From Virgibacillus proomii (GTDB taxonomy: Bacteria; Bacillota; Bacilli; Bacillales; Amphibacillaceae), in contig NZ_FUFN01000009.1 in assembly GCF_900162615.1 (NCBI RefSeq), positions 793,609-857,608 of the forward strand: a stretch of DNA of 64,000 nt, in the 5' to 3' direction. Below the pieces are notes generated by a model. The model was not told the DNA's origin and made no database searches. It worked only from the letters and a program-made list of their open reading frames with translations. Both the position numbers and the translations under genes were made by a program. Position 1 is the stretch's first letter; each line of letters starts with the position of its first letter. Positions 1-9,411 of this stretch are shown here, one piece after another.

Positions 1-180
1 ATACGCTGTCTTTTGTCCAAATGCACCCGTATATAATTGAAAAATAGAGAAGGATAGTAGACCTATAAAGACGATGGCAGCAGCTACTCCGGCTAACTTT
101 CGCGTATTAGATTCCGCATCATACTTCTGTAGCAACTCTTCTTGCTCTTGTCTCGTAATCTCATCTTTTGCATCATTCAT
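1..180 (-). CDS. TRAP transporter fused permease subunit, N-terminal fragment (runs off the left edge)
   Basis: The reverse-strand frame starts at 180 and is still open at base 1, giving 60 residues. The start is a charged cytoplasmic stretch (MNDAKDEITRQEQEE), followed by a KYDAESNTRK segment and a first hydrophobic helix. This is how fused 4TM/12TM TRAP permeases of the TAXI class begin. It overlaps the end of the upstream DUF1850 gene by 8 bases (ATGAATGA), a sign of translational coupling. With the solute receptor at 1494-2507 it would form a sodium-driven importer of an unknown organic acid. Only the first membrane segment is visible, so the identification rests on the N-terminus and the operon partners. 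Confidence 0.8.
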   Translation of the reverse strand, partial: MNDAKDEITRQEQEELLQKYDAESNTRKLAGVAAAIVFIGLLSFSIFQLYTGAFGQKTAY

Positions 181-709
181 GTATCCTCATTCCTTTCAAG
201 AATTGCCATAACGTTAGGTTCTCAATCTTCAACGTAAACCAATCACCAGGCTTAAAAAATTCATTTAAGTAAATCTGATTTTCCGCATATTCTCCCCATA
301 CTAAACGATTTTCAGAAACAACTTTCCCGTTTCGTAATTTAATTTGTTGAAATTGATTGTTCAAATTTTTAATATGGTACTTCCCATTCTCATAGGAAAA
401 CTCTTCCCCATTTTGTGCATTAGCAGGCATACCGATCCCAAATTCTTCAAAAATGATTTCCGTTTGCCGAATCGATTGTTGTTCAGTAACAACATATTTT
501 TCGATCACATCTTTTAAATGAATAGAATGTGTGAAAATTAATTGAAATTCTTCGCCTTCATTAATTGGTAAAAATGCAGCAACTCGCTCTGTATTCTCTT
601 GATAGAATATTAATGCCGAACGAAAAGGTACAAATAGCATGATCCATACGATTATGCAAAGGAGCAAAATAGTGATGAGAAGATATTTTTTTCTGTATAT
701 TCCCTTCAT
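173..709 (-). CDS. DUF1850 domain-containing protein of a TRAP transporter operon
   Basis: A protein of about 178 residues with one N-terminal membrane helix (roughly residues 8-28) and an extracytoplasmic domain containing FTHSIHLKDVIEKY and EFGIGMPA, typical of DUF1850. DUF1850 proteins are found between the TAXI receptor and the fused TRAP permease, as here; their exact role is unknown. An ATG at 715 lies directly against the AGGTGAG ribosome binding site. The ATG at 709 has a 6-base spacer and is preferred. The 3' end overlaps the permease start by 8 bases. The 780-base gap to the receptor gene is unusual for this operon type and is filled with repeats. Confidence 0.8.
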   Translation of the reverse strand: MKGIYRKKYLLITILLLCIIVWIMLFVPFRSALIFYQENTERVAAFLPINEGEEFQLIFTHSIHLKDVIEKYVVTEQQSIRQTEIIFEEFGIGMPANAQNGEEFSYENGKYHIKNLNNQFQQIKLRNGKVVSENRLVWGEYAENQIYLNEFFKPGDWFTLKIENLTLWQFLKGMRIHE

Positions 710-739
710 ATTCATCTCACCTTAGATTTAATAAATTAA

Positions 740-1300
740 AGAGGATGGTCAAAAGATATGTCGAAATTCCTCGTCATTAGAACGTATAAAACATTACTGC
801 TAACGTTAAAATAACGCGAACAGAATTTTAAAATTCAACATAAAAAGCACAACGCCAGCAGCTACGTTTTCTTTACCCGCTTATTTCATCGCTACTTCGT
901 GTATTCAAATACATTCACTTTGCCACTCGAGACGGCTTTCCTTCGAACTTCGATACACAAGACGTCAATCGACATGGACTCGAATCTAAAGAAAGGCCGA
1001 CGAAAAACGGGCTTGCCGTCCACCGTCGGCATCCCCCTTTAGAATGTTTTCTTTTTCGTAAAGAACTCTCCAGTCTGTACATCGCTAACCGACTGCTTCT
1101 AGCTTTTGTTCTCCTAGAAAAAGAAGGACATTTTTTCTATATGGGATGTACGATTACGGAGCTTCCCTTATCCTGTTACAATGCTGATACTATCGTAGGG
1201 AGTAGGAAGTTTATTACAGCTTGAGCGCACACTAGACGAAGCTCGTTTCAAAAAACAATATCCATTATGCTCCAAACGGATATTGTTTCTAGATAATAAT
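740..1300. repeat. Mosaic of interspersed repeat modules inside the TRAP operon
   Basis: The whole 710-1493 gap lacks a credible gene. Bases 945-1050 hold an inverted copy of module C, recognised by GACTCGAATCTAAAG, the reverse complement of the C signature at 14140 and 33700, with self-complementary arms GCCGACG (996-1002) and CGTCGGC (1024-1030). Bases 1110-1190 match the distal part of module B. Bases 1218-1300 are a module D copy with an 8-bp perfect stem (1256-1263 with 1278-1285). The unit interrupts an operon that is normally compact. A GCCGGC pair at about 1450-1485 could be a weak terminator for the receptor gene. Confidence 0.7.
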
Positions 1301-1493
1301 GAAATCGTCAACAAAAATACATTGCGTTTTTCCAAGGTCGTATCCGATCCTAAGCTTTTACCACCTTTTTGAACACGAACTTAAAGCACAGATAGCATGA
1401 AACTTTCCTAAACCTGAAAGGCATTCGAGTTAAACATGAAAGAGCCGGCAGCAAATTACTCATTATAGATTTAAAGCCGGCCATGAAATAACA

Positions 1494-2507
1494 TTACTCC
1501 GATGAAGATACTCCTTCTTCGTCAAAGTATTTTTTAGCACCTGGATGTAAGTCAACACCGATACCCTCAAGAGCAGACTCCTTCGTTATATACTCACTTT
1601 TATCATGGGAAATTTTATCTGTATTATCATATATTGCTTTCGTAATATCATAAACAACATCTTCCGAAAGGTCTGTTGTAACAGCTAACATGGCTAAAAC
1701 AGCCACTGTTGGTACATCATTCTTTATATCATACGTTCCTGCTTTTACTGTATCACTCGCATAATATGGATACTTTTCTATTAAGGCGTCCACTTTATCC
1801 TGTTCAATTGGCACAATGCTAACATCTACTTGTGCTGCTAATCCTTCGACTGCTCCAGTTGGTGTCCCTGCAGTAATAAATGCTGCATCAATGTTTCCGT
1901 CTTGGATACCCCCAGTGGATTCACCAAAATCAAGGTTTTGTGCTTTAATATCGTCCATAGACATATCGTGAATTTCTAGAATTTGTTCAGCATTGACATA
2001 CGTTCCAGAACCAGGGGCTCCTACTGAAACGGATTTTCCAGCTAAATCTTTCACAGAATTAATGCCAGAATCCTTTGTTGTAACAATTTGAATGGTTTCT
2101 GGATAAAGCGAACCTAATGCTACAACATTATCAATAGGATCACCTTCGAATGTATTAATACCTTCAACAGCATTCGACATGACGTCTGTTTGTACAAATG
2201 CTATTTGTGCATCCCCATCCCTTAGTGCAACCACATTGTCCGCAGAAGCATTGGATGATTGTGCATCTGTTTGAATACCTGTTTCTTTACTAATAATGTT
2301 GGCCATCTCTCCACCCAGTGGGTAATAGGTACCACTTGTACCGCCCGTCAACATGCTTAAGAATTCCGGTTTTTCAGTTGTTTTTTCATTGTCTCCTTTA
2401 TTATTTGCATTAGCTTTTTCTCCTTCATCATTTCCACCACAGGCAGCTAAAAATAATGTAAATCCAAATAGAATTGATATCAACCATAGCCATTTTTTCT
2501 GTTTCAT
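1494..2507 (-). CDS. TAXI family TRAP transporter solute-binding lipoprotein
   Basis: This 337-residue protein begins with a lipoprotein signal: positive start, hydrophobic core and lipobox LAAC with Cys23 as the lipidation site. It should sit on the outer face of the membrane. The mature part has the TAXI hallmarks: MLTGGTSGTYYPLGGEMA near residue 52, then SSNASADNV, and the GKSVSVGAPGSGT segment in mid-protein. TAXI receptors deliver organic acids or amino acids to a fused TRAP permease, here the gene at the left edge. The ribosome binding site GGGGGAG precedes the ATG by a normal spacer. It is the first gene of the operon, and the ligand cannot be predicted. Confidence 0.9.
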   Translation of the reverse strand: MKQKKWLWLISILFGFTLFLAACGGNDEGEKANANNKGDNEKTTEKPEFLSMLTGGTSGTYYPLGGEMANIISKETGIQTDAQSSNASADNVVALRDGDAQIAFVQTDVMSNAVEGINTFEGDPIDNVVALGSLYPETIQIVTTKDSGINSVKDLAGKSVSVGAPGSGTYVNAEQILEIHDMSMDDIKAQNLDFGESTGGIQDGNIDAAFITAGTPTGAVEGLAAQVDVSIVPIEQDKVDALIEKYPYYASDTVKAGTYDIKNDVPTVAVLAMLAVTTDLSEDVVYDITKAIYDNTDKISHDKSEYITKESALEGIGVDLHPGAKKYFDEEGVSSSE

Positions 2508-2744
2508 GAAAATTCTCCCCCTTTTAGCATAATATCGAATATATTTTACCCTGTTTAGTATTTTATTGTCAAACTATTATAAACAGAACAAATAGGTTAA
2601 ATATTATAACTGTAAGCGAAAACAATATTATTTGAAAACATTTTATTTAGAAATAGGAACGAAACAAAGGCGATCATCTAACGAAATTAAAAGAAACTGT
2701 CTATAATTGACTCGTTTCTGATAGCTAAGGTTTTTTCTTAATGT

Positions 2745-2796
2745 AATACTCGGCTCTCAAAGTGGGAGACTTACGGTACCTTACATACGGGATAAA
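2745..2796 (+). repeat. 3' fragment of repeat module B
   Basis: Contains AAGTGGGAGACTTACGGTAC and ends in ACATACGGGATAAA, matching the distal end of full B copies near 5760, 16050 and 63690. The 5' portion is missing. The rest of 2508-2744 holds the promoter side of the TAXI gene and nothing else I can identify. Confidence 0.7.
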
Positions 2797-2837
2797 CAGA
2801 AAACAGATTAGTTCGCCACAACTAATCTGTTTTCTGT
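2796..2837 (-). terminator. Terminator after the nitronate monooxygenase gene
   Basis: An 18-bp perfect inverted repeat (2796-2813 with 2820-2837) around a 6-base loop, touching the stop codon at 2837-2839. On the reverse strand it is followed by only a short T-containing stretch. Confidence 0.7.
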
Positions 2838-3877
2838 CATCTATTACTTAATGATTGAATTATTGCGCTTACTGTTTCTTCTCTTGTTATACTACCGACC
2901 CGCTGCCCCGCCCATAATGATTGATATTGCGGATTAGCTTGTTGTTGAGCTACTTTTCGGATATCCTTTGTTAATTCATTTTGAATCGGAAATGGCATCG
3001 CTGGTACCTGTTTTTGCTCCAATTCTTTAATAAATGTATTTACGATTCCCCTTGCAGGACGACCGGAAAAATATTTAGTAATCACTGTATCCTCATCATT
3101 TGCTTTGATTAATGCATCCTTATAAGAATCAGCTGTACCCGCTTCCTTTGCTACAAGAAAACGTGTACCAAGCTGTACCGCTGCTGCTCCCATCGCTAAT
3201 AAGCCTTCTATCTGCTCTTTGCTATAGATTCCCCCAGTAGCAATAACAGGAACCTCTACTGCTTCAATTATAGAAGCAAGTAAAGAAACTAACCCTATAT
3301 CACAGCCGTTCGGATATTTCTCCATATGAAAAGTTCCACGATGTCCACCTGCTTCATACCCTTGAGCAACGATCATATCATAACCTGCTGCTTCAAGCTG
3401 CTTCGCTTCCTCAACATTCGTCGCCATACCAATTAGAATTACCTGATTTGCTTTTAGCTTTAGAATATGCTCCTTGGAAAGCAGTCCAAATGCGGTACTG
3501 ACTATTGGCACTTTTTCTTCTAAAATAACCTCTATATTTTCCAGCAAATAATCCATTGTCTGTACATGATCCATGCCACTGGTAATCCCTAACTCTTCAC
3601 GGAATTTGTTTAATTCCGCTTGCATACCCGAGACATCATCTGAAAAAGCCTTTAAATTGGTGGCAAAAACATTCACCGCAAATGGCTTTTTTGTTTGTTG
3701 CTTTATTTGCTGAATAGTTTTTCGCAGTGACTCCGGGTTCATATAGCCTGCCCCAATTGTTCCCAATGCTCCTTCATTTGCCACTGCTGCTACTAATTCA
3801 GGCGTAGTAATCCCACCAGCCATTCCTGCTTGAATAATTGGTATGTTAACACCTGTAAGTTGCAAAAAACGGTTCAT
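2837..3877 (-). CDS. Nitronate monooxygenase (2-nitropropane dioxygenase family)
   Basis: An FMN-dependent TIM-barrel enzyme that oxidises alkyl nitronates, including the toxin propionate 3-nitronate, to carbonyl compounds and nitrite. The protein opens with PIIQAGMAGGITTPELVAAV. It carries AQGYEAGGHRG (active-site His region) and the phosphate-binding VIATGGIYSKEQIEG and GAAAVQLGTRFL segments. The reading frame is open to 3955, but the ATG at 3877 (MNRFLQLTG) directly follows an AGAAGGAGGAG site and matches where the family starts, giving 346 residues. It appears to be a single-gene unit with its own terminator. Some family members have other flavin-dependent roles. Confidence 0.9.
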   Translation of the reverse strand: MNRFLQLTGVNIPIIQAGMAGGITTPELVAAVANEGALGTIGAGYMNPESLRKTIQQIKQQTKKPFAVNVFATNLKAFSDDVSGMQAELNKFREELGITSGMDHVQTMDYLLENIEVILEEKVPIVSTAFGLLSKEHILKLKANQVILIGMATNVEEAKQLEAAGYDMIVAQGYEAGGHRGTFHMEKYPNGCDIGLVSLLASIIEAVEVPVIATGGIYSKEQIEGLLAMGAAAVQLGTRFLVAKEAGTADSYKDALIKANDEDTVITKYFSGRPARGIVNTFIKELEQKQVPAMPFPIQNELTKDIRKVAQQQANPQYQSLWAGQRVGSITREETVSAIIQSLSNR

Positions 3878-4040
3878 CCCATTTTCTCCTCCTTCTAATT
3901 TCCAGATAATTTGATCATACCATGAAAACATTAATAGATTAGCATTTTCCCCCATTCTTAAAAATCTGTTTTTAATAGAAACTATTTTCTCATTAGATGA
4001 TATTACAAAATAGATTTAACAGGTATATTCAAATATAATC

Positions 4041-4069
4041 TTGACAATTATCAGAAGATTGGCTACCAT
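4041..4069 (+). promoter_or_regulatory. Probable sigma-A promoter for the regulator at 4210
   Basis: TTGACA at 4041-4046, a 17-base spacer, then TACCAT at 4064-4069 (4 of 6 matches to the -10 consensus). It lies about 140 bases upstream of the start codon. Confidence 0.5.
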
Positions 4070-4209
4070 ATTGCTAATCTAAATAGGACTACAACTTTCT
4101 TACTTGTATAAATCACACTAATACTTTAATACATTAGCGCGTTTTCTTATTAATCATGTTATCTATCATGTGGCAAGTACTACAAAATATAATTTATAGG
4201 GGCGATACG

Positions 4210-5484
4210 ATGAGGATGAAAGTGGCCATATTTGGCAGAAAAGCAATGGTCAATCATACGAATAAAGTTATGAATAGTTACAAGGATATGGAATTTAATT
4301 TTTTTCTTTACTCTAACATGGAAGAGATCAGATTATTAATCGATAAAGCATACCTATGTGATATATTTCTGTTTACAGAACAACTCCCTTACTTGTTTAT
4401 CAAGAAGAAATTAATTCGAAAAAAACTTCCCTGTATTCATGTTTCGTTTGATGAATACATGTTATTAACTACATTGCATCAGCTGCAAACAGAAAAAACA
4501 AAAGCACACAAGCGATTTTCTATCGATGCTTGCGATGACAGACCGGTTAAAAATGTCCTGTCTGAATTAGGCATTCAAGAGAATGAAGTTCACATCTTAA
4601 AAATGGACGAAACAATGTTTATCAATTATCACCAAGTTACCAACTATCATCAGCATTTATGGGAGCAAGGGAAGATTGACTTCGTATTGACCTCCTTAGA
4701 TGAGGTAAAGCATACGCTAAAACAAAAAAACATTCCCGTTAGTTGTATGTCAATCCCCAAAGTAAATCTGGCAGCCGCAATTGATGAAGCAAGGAAAATC
4801 GGACAATTATACAATTACCAAAAAAACAACGTTCAAGTTGTAATAGGATACCTAGAATTGAAAGGAGTAAACCAACCAGGCAAAGAAGCTTGCTATACAT
4901 TACATCAGCTTATTGCCGAATTTGTTCAGCAAACGAAGGCAACGGTTGTTACCAATCATGATAAACAACTTGTACTTTTCGGCACAAACCCAGTCTTAGA
5001 GCAAATAAAACAGTATTACCGTGACTTTCCATTATTACACATCATTGAGCAACAACTAGAAGCTCCGGTTGCTATGGGATTTGGTGTAGCTTTAAACGCC
5101 AACGAAGCAGAAAAAAATGCCCGACTAGCATTAAAATCCGCTCAAGCTACAAATGATAGTAAGTGCTACCTCGTTAATCAGTGCCAAGATATCATTGGTC
5201 CAATTGGTGTCCCGAAAACCTTTGACACTTCCAAACTATACCATGCACTCATTCATGAAGCACGTTTAAACAATGATCTATCTTATAACTTTATCCAGTT
5301 TATTACGAAACGAAATAACGAACCTTTCTCCTCCCATGATTTCGCCTTACACTATAAAGTGACCAAGCGTAGCGCCGAGCGTACTATTAATAAGCTGTTA
5401 TCAGGCAAGGTTATTAAAATAGCCGGCGAAGAGAAGCCTTACGTGAGAGGAAGACCAAGAAAGCTGTTTAATTTAAATTTATGA
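4210..5484 (+). CDS. Putative two-domain transcriptional regulator (GGDEF-like middle, winged-helix C-terminus)
   Basis: I do not recognise a named gene. The 424-residue protein has an N-terminal alpha/beta part (KVAIFGRKAMVN). A middle region (about residues 205-330) resembles degenerate nucleotide-cyclase/GGDEF-like domains, with VVIGYLELKGVN, VVTNHDKQLVLFGT and AMGFGVALNANEAEKNARL. The basic C-terminus (about 365-424) looks like a winged helix: YKVTKRSAERTINKLL followed by RGRPRKLFNLNL. This suggests a ligand-sensing DNA-binding protein. The frame is open from 4156, but the ATG at 4210 follows AGGGGC with a usable spacer; ATG 4216 is an alternative. It is transcribed away from the nitronate monooxygenase gene, which it might control. 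Confidence 0.65.
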   Translation: MRMKVAIFGRKAMVNHTNKVMNSYKDMEFNFFLYSNMEEIRLLIDKAYLCDIFLFTEQLPYLFIKKKLIRKKLPCIHVSFDEYMLLTTLHQLQTEKTKAHKRFSIDACDDRPVKNVLSELGIQENEVHILKMDETMFINYHQVTNYHQHLWEQGKIDFVLTSLDEVKHTLKQKNIPVSCMSIPKVNLAAAIDEARKIGQLYNYQKNNVQVVIGYLELKGVNQPGKEACYTLHQLIAEFVQQTKATVVTNHDKQLVLFGTNPVLEQIKQYYRDFPLLHIIEQQLEAPVAMGFGVALNANEAEKNARLALKSAQATNDSKCYLVNQCQDIIGPIGVPKTFDTSKLYHALIHEARLNNDLSYNFIQFITKRNNEPFSSHDFALHYKVTKRSAERTINKLLSGKVIKIAGEEKPYVRGRPRKLFNLNL

Positions 5485-5608
5485 TCCACCGTTTACAAAC
5501 AGCTTCCTAACATAGCCGGTCAGAAAGAAGAAAATGATTCATTACATTTATAGGAACAAAAGCTAGAAGCCTCGGTTAGCAGCGTACAAACCGGAAAGCT
5601 TCTGAAGC

Positions 5609-5880
5609 GATAAAGGGAAACTTCATTTCTTGGAGCGCTTTTCCCAAGAAATGTTAGTACCGTAAGGAAATGACCTAAAGGCCCTTGAACCAATCGGGGA
5701 TTTAGGTGCCGGTTTCGATAACTTAAACTTCTCCGTATTCTCTCAGTTGTAATTTTACGGCACCTTACATACGGGATAAAGGGAAACTTCAATCAAGGAG
5801 TACCTTTCTCCTTGAAAAAGAAGAACGCTTTTTCTGCGTGGGATACATATTCAATGAAGCTTTCCTTGTCCTGTCAATCC
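5609..5880 (+). repeat. Two tandem copies of repeat module B
   Basis: The first copy (5609-5780) has the full B layout. Stem 1 is ATTTCTTGG (5625-5633) with CCAAGAAAT (5644-5652). Stem 2 lies within TGACCTAAAGGCCC...GGGATTTAGGT. The GTGCC...CGGCACC closing pair is also present. It ends ACGGGATAAA, and a second, divergent copy starts at once (5775-5880) with stem TCAAGGAG/CTCCTTGA (5793-5800, 5808-5815). No gene lies in 5485-6049. Confidence 0.8.
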
Positions 5881-6049
5881 AAATAAATCAGGAATGTTGG
5901 AGTCGTTTTTCTTATCCTGTCCGCCTATGTTTTTTGGTCAATTTACATCAGATATTCTTATAAAGGATTTAATCATTTCTACCTTGATTCGTTTCCCTTG
6001 ATGATTTTAAAACAAGATTTTCGTACAACTAATAGCCGGTTAAAATGTT

Positions 6050-9000
6050 CTAGATATTTAACAACTCACGAATATCATCTTCACTTAAGGAAGAAAGCAT
6101 TGTCTCTCCTGGTTGGATAACTTGATCAATCAATTCACGTTTTTTCTGTTGTAACTCATAAATTTTTTCTTCAATCGTTCCTTCTGTTATTAAACGAATG
6201 ACTTGAACGACATTTTTTTGTCCGAATCGGTGAGCTCGCCCTGTCGCTTGGTCCTCAACAGCAGGATTCCACCATAAGTCATATAAAATAACGGTATCTG
6301 CGCCTGTCAAATTTAGTCCCGTGCCACCAGCCTTAAGAGAGATTAAAAATACATCATTTTCACCATTATTAAATCGTTCACTCATCTCTAAGCGTTCCTG
6401 TGATGATGTTTGCCCGTGCAAGTAGAAATAGCCAATTCCTTCATTTTCTAACCGATGTTTAATAATTTCATGCATGGATGTAAATTGCGAGAAGATCAGC
6501 ATACGCTTTCTATTTCTTCTAGCATTGCGAATAGTTTCCATGAGCTGGATAAGCTTTCCAGATTCTCCTTGATAATTTTCAATAAACAAGGAAGGGTGGC
6601 AGCAAATCTGTCTAAGTCGGGTTAACCCCGCTAAAATTTTCATTCGATTTTTCTGGAAGCTGCTTTCACTTATCGTCTGTTGAGCTTCCTTCTGTAATTG
6701 TCGGTGATACCCTATATACAATTCTTTCTGATCTTTGGTTAGTTCAGATGTATGAACAGTTTCGATTTTATCCGGCAGTTCACTCAACACATCCTGCTTT
6801 AATCGGCGCAAAATAAACGGTCTTGTCATCATTGCAATTTTGTCATAAGACATTTGTTTAAACGTTCTTTGATTCGGCATAAGTCCGGGAAGGATGACTT
6901 GAAAAATAGCCCATAGTTCATCAATCGAGTTCTCAATCGGTGTACCACTTAGGGCAAATCGACGTAATGCATTTATTTTCCGGACTGCTCTTGAGGTTTT
7001 TGTTGCGTAATTTTTAATAAATTGAGCTTCATCAAGAATTAACGTTTGAAATGATAGCTCCTTGTATATATCAATATCTTGCCGTACTGTTGCATAAGAA
7101 GTAATCCACACATCCATTGTCTGGGAACTGGCAATTTTCTCTTTTCGTTCCTGTGGTGTTCCTGTTAAAACAGCTACTTCTAAATGTGGGGTAAATTTTG
7201 CAAACTCATTTTTCCAATTATAAACAACGGAAGATGGTGTCACAATTAAGTGTGGATACTCTCCTTTTTCTGAAGCAAGATAACAAATACTTTGTAATGT
7301 TTTTCCAAGACCCATATCATCTGCCAAAATCCCGCCTAAGTTATACTCACTTAACGACTTAAACCACTGAAACCCTGTTTCCTGATAACTGCGTAAGGTA
7401 GCATTTATTCCTTCCGGAGGCGGATATACCTGCTCTTCGGGTGACCTTAGGTGATGCAAGAGTTTGCGAAATGATACATCATAATTTTTATCTGTTTTTA
7501 GTAATTCATCCACCTGCGTTCCTCGATAAACAGGAACTTTAATGTTATTTTCGGCAATATCCTTTGCATCAATATCCATATCAGCAAAAAATTGTCTTAC
7601 AGATGAAAACGAGTCGCTTTCGAGTGACATGAAAGCCCCACTATCTAACCGGTAATAACGTTTTTTCTCAATAACAGCTTCTAAAATGCGGCTAATATCT
7701 GCTTCACTAACCCCATCAATATTAAATCCAATATCTAGTAAATTAGAGGAACGTTCTACCTGTACCTTTGTATGAGCAATTGGCTCCATCTCTACTAATA
7801 AGTTACGGATTTCTGCTGTTAAAAACAGTTCTACATAATCATCTAGCTTTGGCAATGTATAGTAAACAAATTCATACATATCCTCTTCGTTTTCCATATG
7901 AATATATAGTTCTTTTCCATTATAATGAAAATCAGCATATTCAATCAGCTGCATAATTTGCTGTTCTTTTTCAACATCTCGAATGATGATAACATCATTT
8001 TTTTCTCTACCATTAAATGGATCTATTATCTCCTCTCCATAATGATATTTCAATTGACCAACGATCCATGAATCCTTAAATTCTAAATACAACTCAGCCT
8101 TAAGCGGAAACTGAACAATTTCTTGAGCTACTTTTTCTGTAATTTTTACGTCGCCAACCTGTTTCAACGAAGGAATAACCGTTGAAACAAACTCATCAGC
8201 CTGATGTTTCGCTATCGGCAACTCTAAGTCATAACGTTGAAATTGACTTAACTCTTTTACAATAGGCACTTGCTGTTGTCTGGGAAAATAGAAAATGCCA
8301 TCAGCAAATAACAGTTCATAATTGGTTAAGTAGACTAGATCGTTTACTCGGTTCATCTCAAGGACTAACCCTTCCTTATCGTTTGCCGATAAGGAAAAAG
8401 CAAACGGCATTTGTCCTTTTTGAATGGAGACAGCTGAATAGTTTTGTTCACGTGTGATCACCGTAAGTGACCGCTCAGCCATTTGTTCTAATAACGGCTT
8501 TGCTTCAAGCGGAGGTATAATAATAGAACGTTTGCTTTCCTGATTTTTTATAAAGGAATAATCAAAGTGATAAACACGCTCACTTTGTAAAATGGCATAT
8601 AACTTTTCAAGAATATTCATATCTTCACGGGAAAATGTATGGAACTCTGGACTATAAGCAAACAGCTTAGTCAGTGGATATTCCTTTCCCTCTATAATAT
8701 GTGTAAGAAGTGCTTCGGCGTCTTTGACAACGTAACACCGCTTTTCTCCTACTTTTATCTCTACTTGGATTTGCTTTTGAACCTCCAACTTACAAATGTA
8801 CTCTACCTTTAGTTCTGTTTGCTTCATGATCTGCGAATGTTTTCTCTCTAATTGCGGTGCATTATTTAATGCGTTCATAAAGCTTTGCGTCAAATCATAG
8901 TCATAAGATGAAAAACCCGGTCGTACTTGATTATCTTGATTCACTAGTTTAATAAGCACGGCAGCAATATGTTTACATGTTCCAAACGTATCAAATGCTG

Positions 9001-9217
9001 GACAGTCACAAGACGTATCGATCGAACCTTGGGCTAAATTTTTTACATTTATTTCAACATAATAATCCTCAGATCCATATACCGTCGCTGACCATTCCTG
9101 AAAATTTATATCGTATAAAAGATCACTAACTCTATCTTGCAAATAGTATTTTAATCCACGTTTATAAATAGCCGAAGGAAATAACTTTTCCACATTAATA
9201 TGTTTCATACTTTTCAA
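6050..9217 (-). CDS. SWIM zinc-finger SNF2-family DEAD/DEAH helicase
   Basis: A large Swi2/Snf2 ATPase that probably remodels protein-DNA complexes such as stalled RNA polymerase; its role in Bacilli is not defined. The N-terminal SWIM motif has the order C-x-C-x8-C-x-H (CDCPAFDTFGTCKH, about residues 70-83). The C-terminal half holds the Walker A ILADDMGLGKT, Walker B LILDEAQF, motif III ALSGTPIENS, and helicase motifs V-VI SLKAGGTGLNLTGAD and ATGRAHRFGQ. The frame opens at 9265 with TTG. The TTG at 9217 has GGAAGG 10 bases upstream and is close to where the conserved part begins; ATG 9208 is also possible. It appears monocistronic. Confidence 0.88.
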   Translation of the reverse strand: MKSMKHINVEKLFPSAIYKRGLKYYLQDRVSDLLYDINFQEWSATVYGSEDYYVEINVKNLAQGSIDTSCDCPAFDTFGTCKHIAAVLIKLVNQDNQVRPGFSSYDYDLTQSFMNALNNAPQLERKHSQIMKQTELKVEYICKLEVQKQIQVEIKVGEKRCYVVKDAEALLTHIIEGKEYPLTKLFAYSPEFHTFSREDMNILEKLYAILQSERVYHFDYSFIKNQESKRSIIIPPLEAKPLLEQMAERSLTVITREQNYSAVSIQKGQMPFAFSLSANDKEGLVLEMNRVNDLVYLTNYELLFADGIFYFPRQQQVPIVKELSQFQRYDLELPIAKHQADEFVSTVIPSLKQVGDVKITEKVAQEIVQFPLKAELYLEFKDSWIVGQLKYHYGEEIIDPFNGREKNDVIIIRDVEKEQQIMQLIEYADFHYNGKELYIHMENEEDMYEFVYYTLPKLDDYVELFLTAEIRNLLVEMEPIAHTKVQVERSSNLLDIGFNIDGVSEADISRILEAVIEKKRYYRLDSGAFMSLESDSFSSVRQFFADMDIDAKDIAENNIKVPVYRGTQVDELLKTDKNYDVSFRKLLHHLRSPEEQVYPPPEGINATLRSYQETGFQWFKSLSEYNLGGILADDMGLGKTLQSICYLASEKGEYPHLIVTPSSVVYNWKNEFAKFTPHLEVAVLTGTPQERKEKIASSQTMDVWITSYATVRQDIDIYKELSFQTLILDEAQFIKNYATKTSRAVRKINALRRFALSGTPIENSIDELWAIFQVILPGLMPNQRTFKQMSYDKIAMMTRPFILRRLKQDVLSELPDKIETVHTSELTKDQKELYIGYHRQLQKEAQQTISESSFQKNRMKILAGLTRLRQICCHPSLFIENYQGESGKLIQLMETIRNARRNRKRMLIFSQFTSMHEIIKHRLENEGIGYFYLHGQTSSQERLEMSERFNNGENDVFLISLKAGGTGLNLTGADTVILYDLWWNPAVEDQATGRAHRFGQKNVVQVIRLITEGTIEEKIYELQQKKRELIDQVIQPGETMLSSLSEDDIRELLNI

Positions 9218-9316
9218 AATAGAATTACCTTCCTTTACTAATTCGTATGTTTCTATTGTAAACAAGTTTCCCCTGTTTTTAAACCAATCTTAATTTAACT
9301 GCTATTATTTAAAGGC

Positions 9317-9330
9317 TTACAAAACTGTAA
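9317..9330. promoter_or_regulatory. BceR-type response-regulator box
   Basis: TTACA-AAAC-TGTAA, a perfect match to the TNACA-N4-TGTAA inverted repeat known for BceR-like regulators, extended to GCTTACA/TGTAAGC. It sits about 80 bases upstream of the BceA-like start. Regulation by a BceRS system encoded elsewhere is inferred. Confidence 0.65.
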
Positions 9331-9411
9331 GCTTGTTGAAAGGAAAATCCATACCTTCATTTTCCAGTTAGCGATAAGCTATTCATAGCAATTAACGTTG
9401 GAGGTATGATC

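Noticed and set aside
5520..5792. 90-residue reverse-strand open frame
   Set aside because: It lies wholly inside repeat module B copies, has Cys/Arg-rich random composition and no ribosome binding site.
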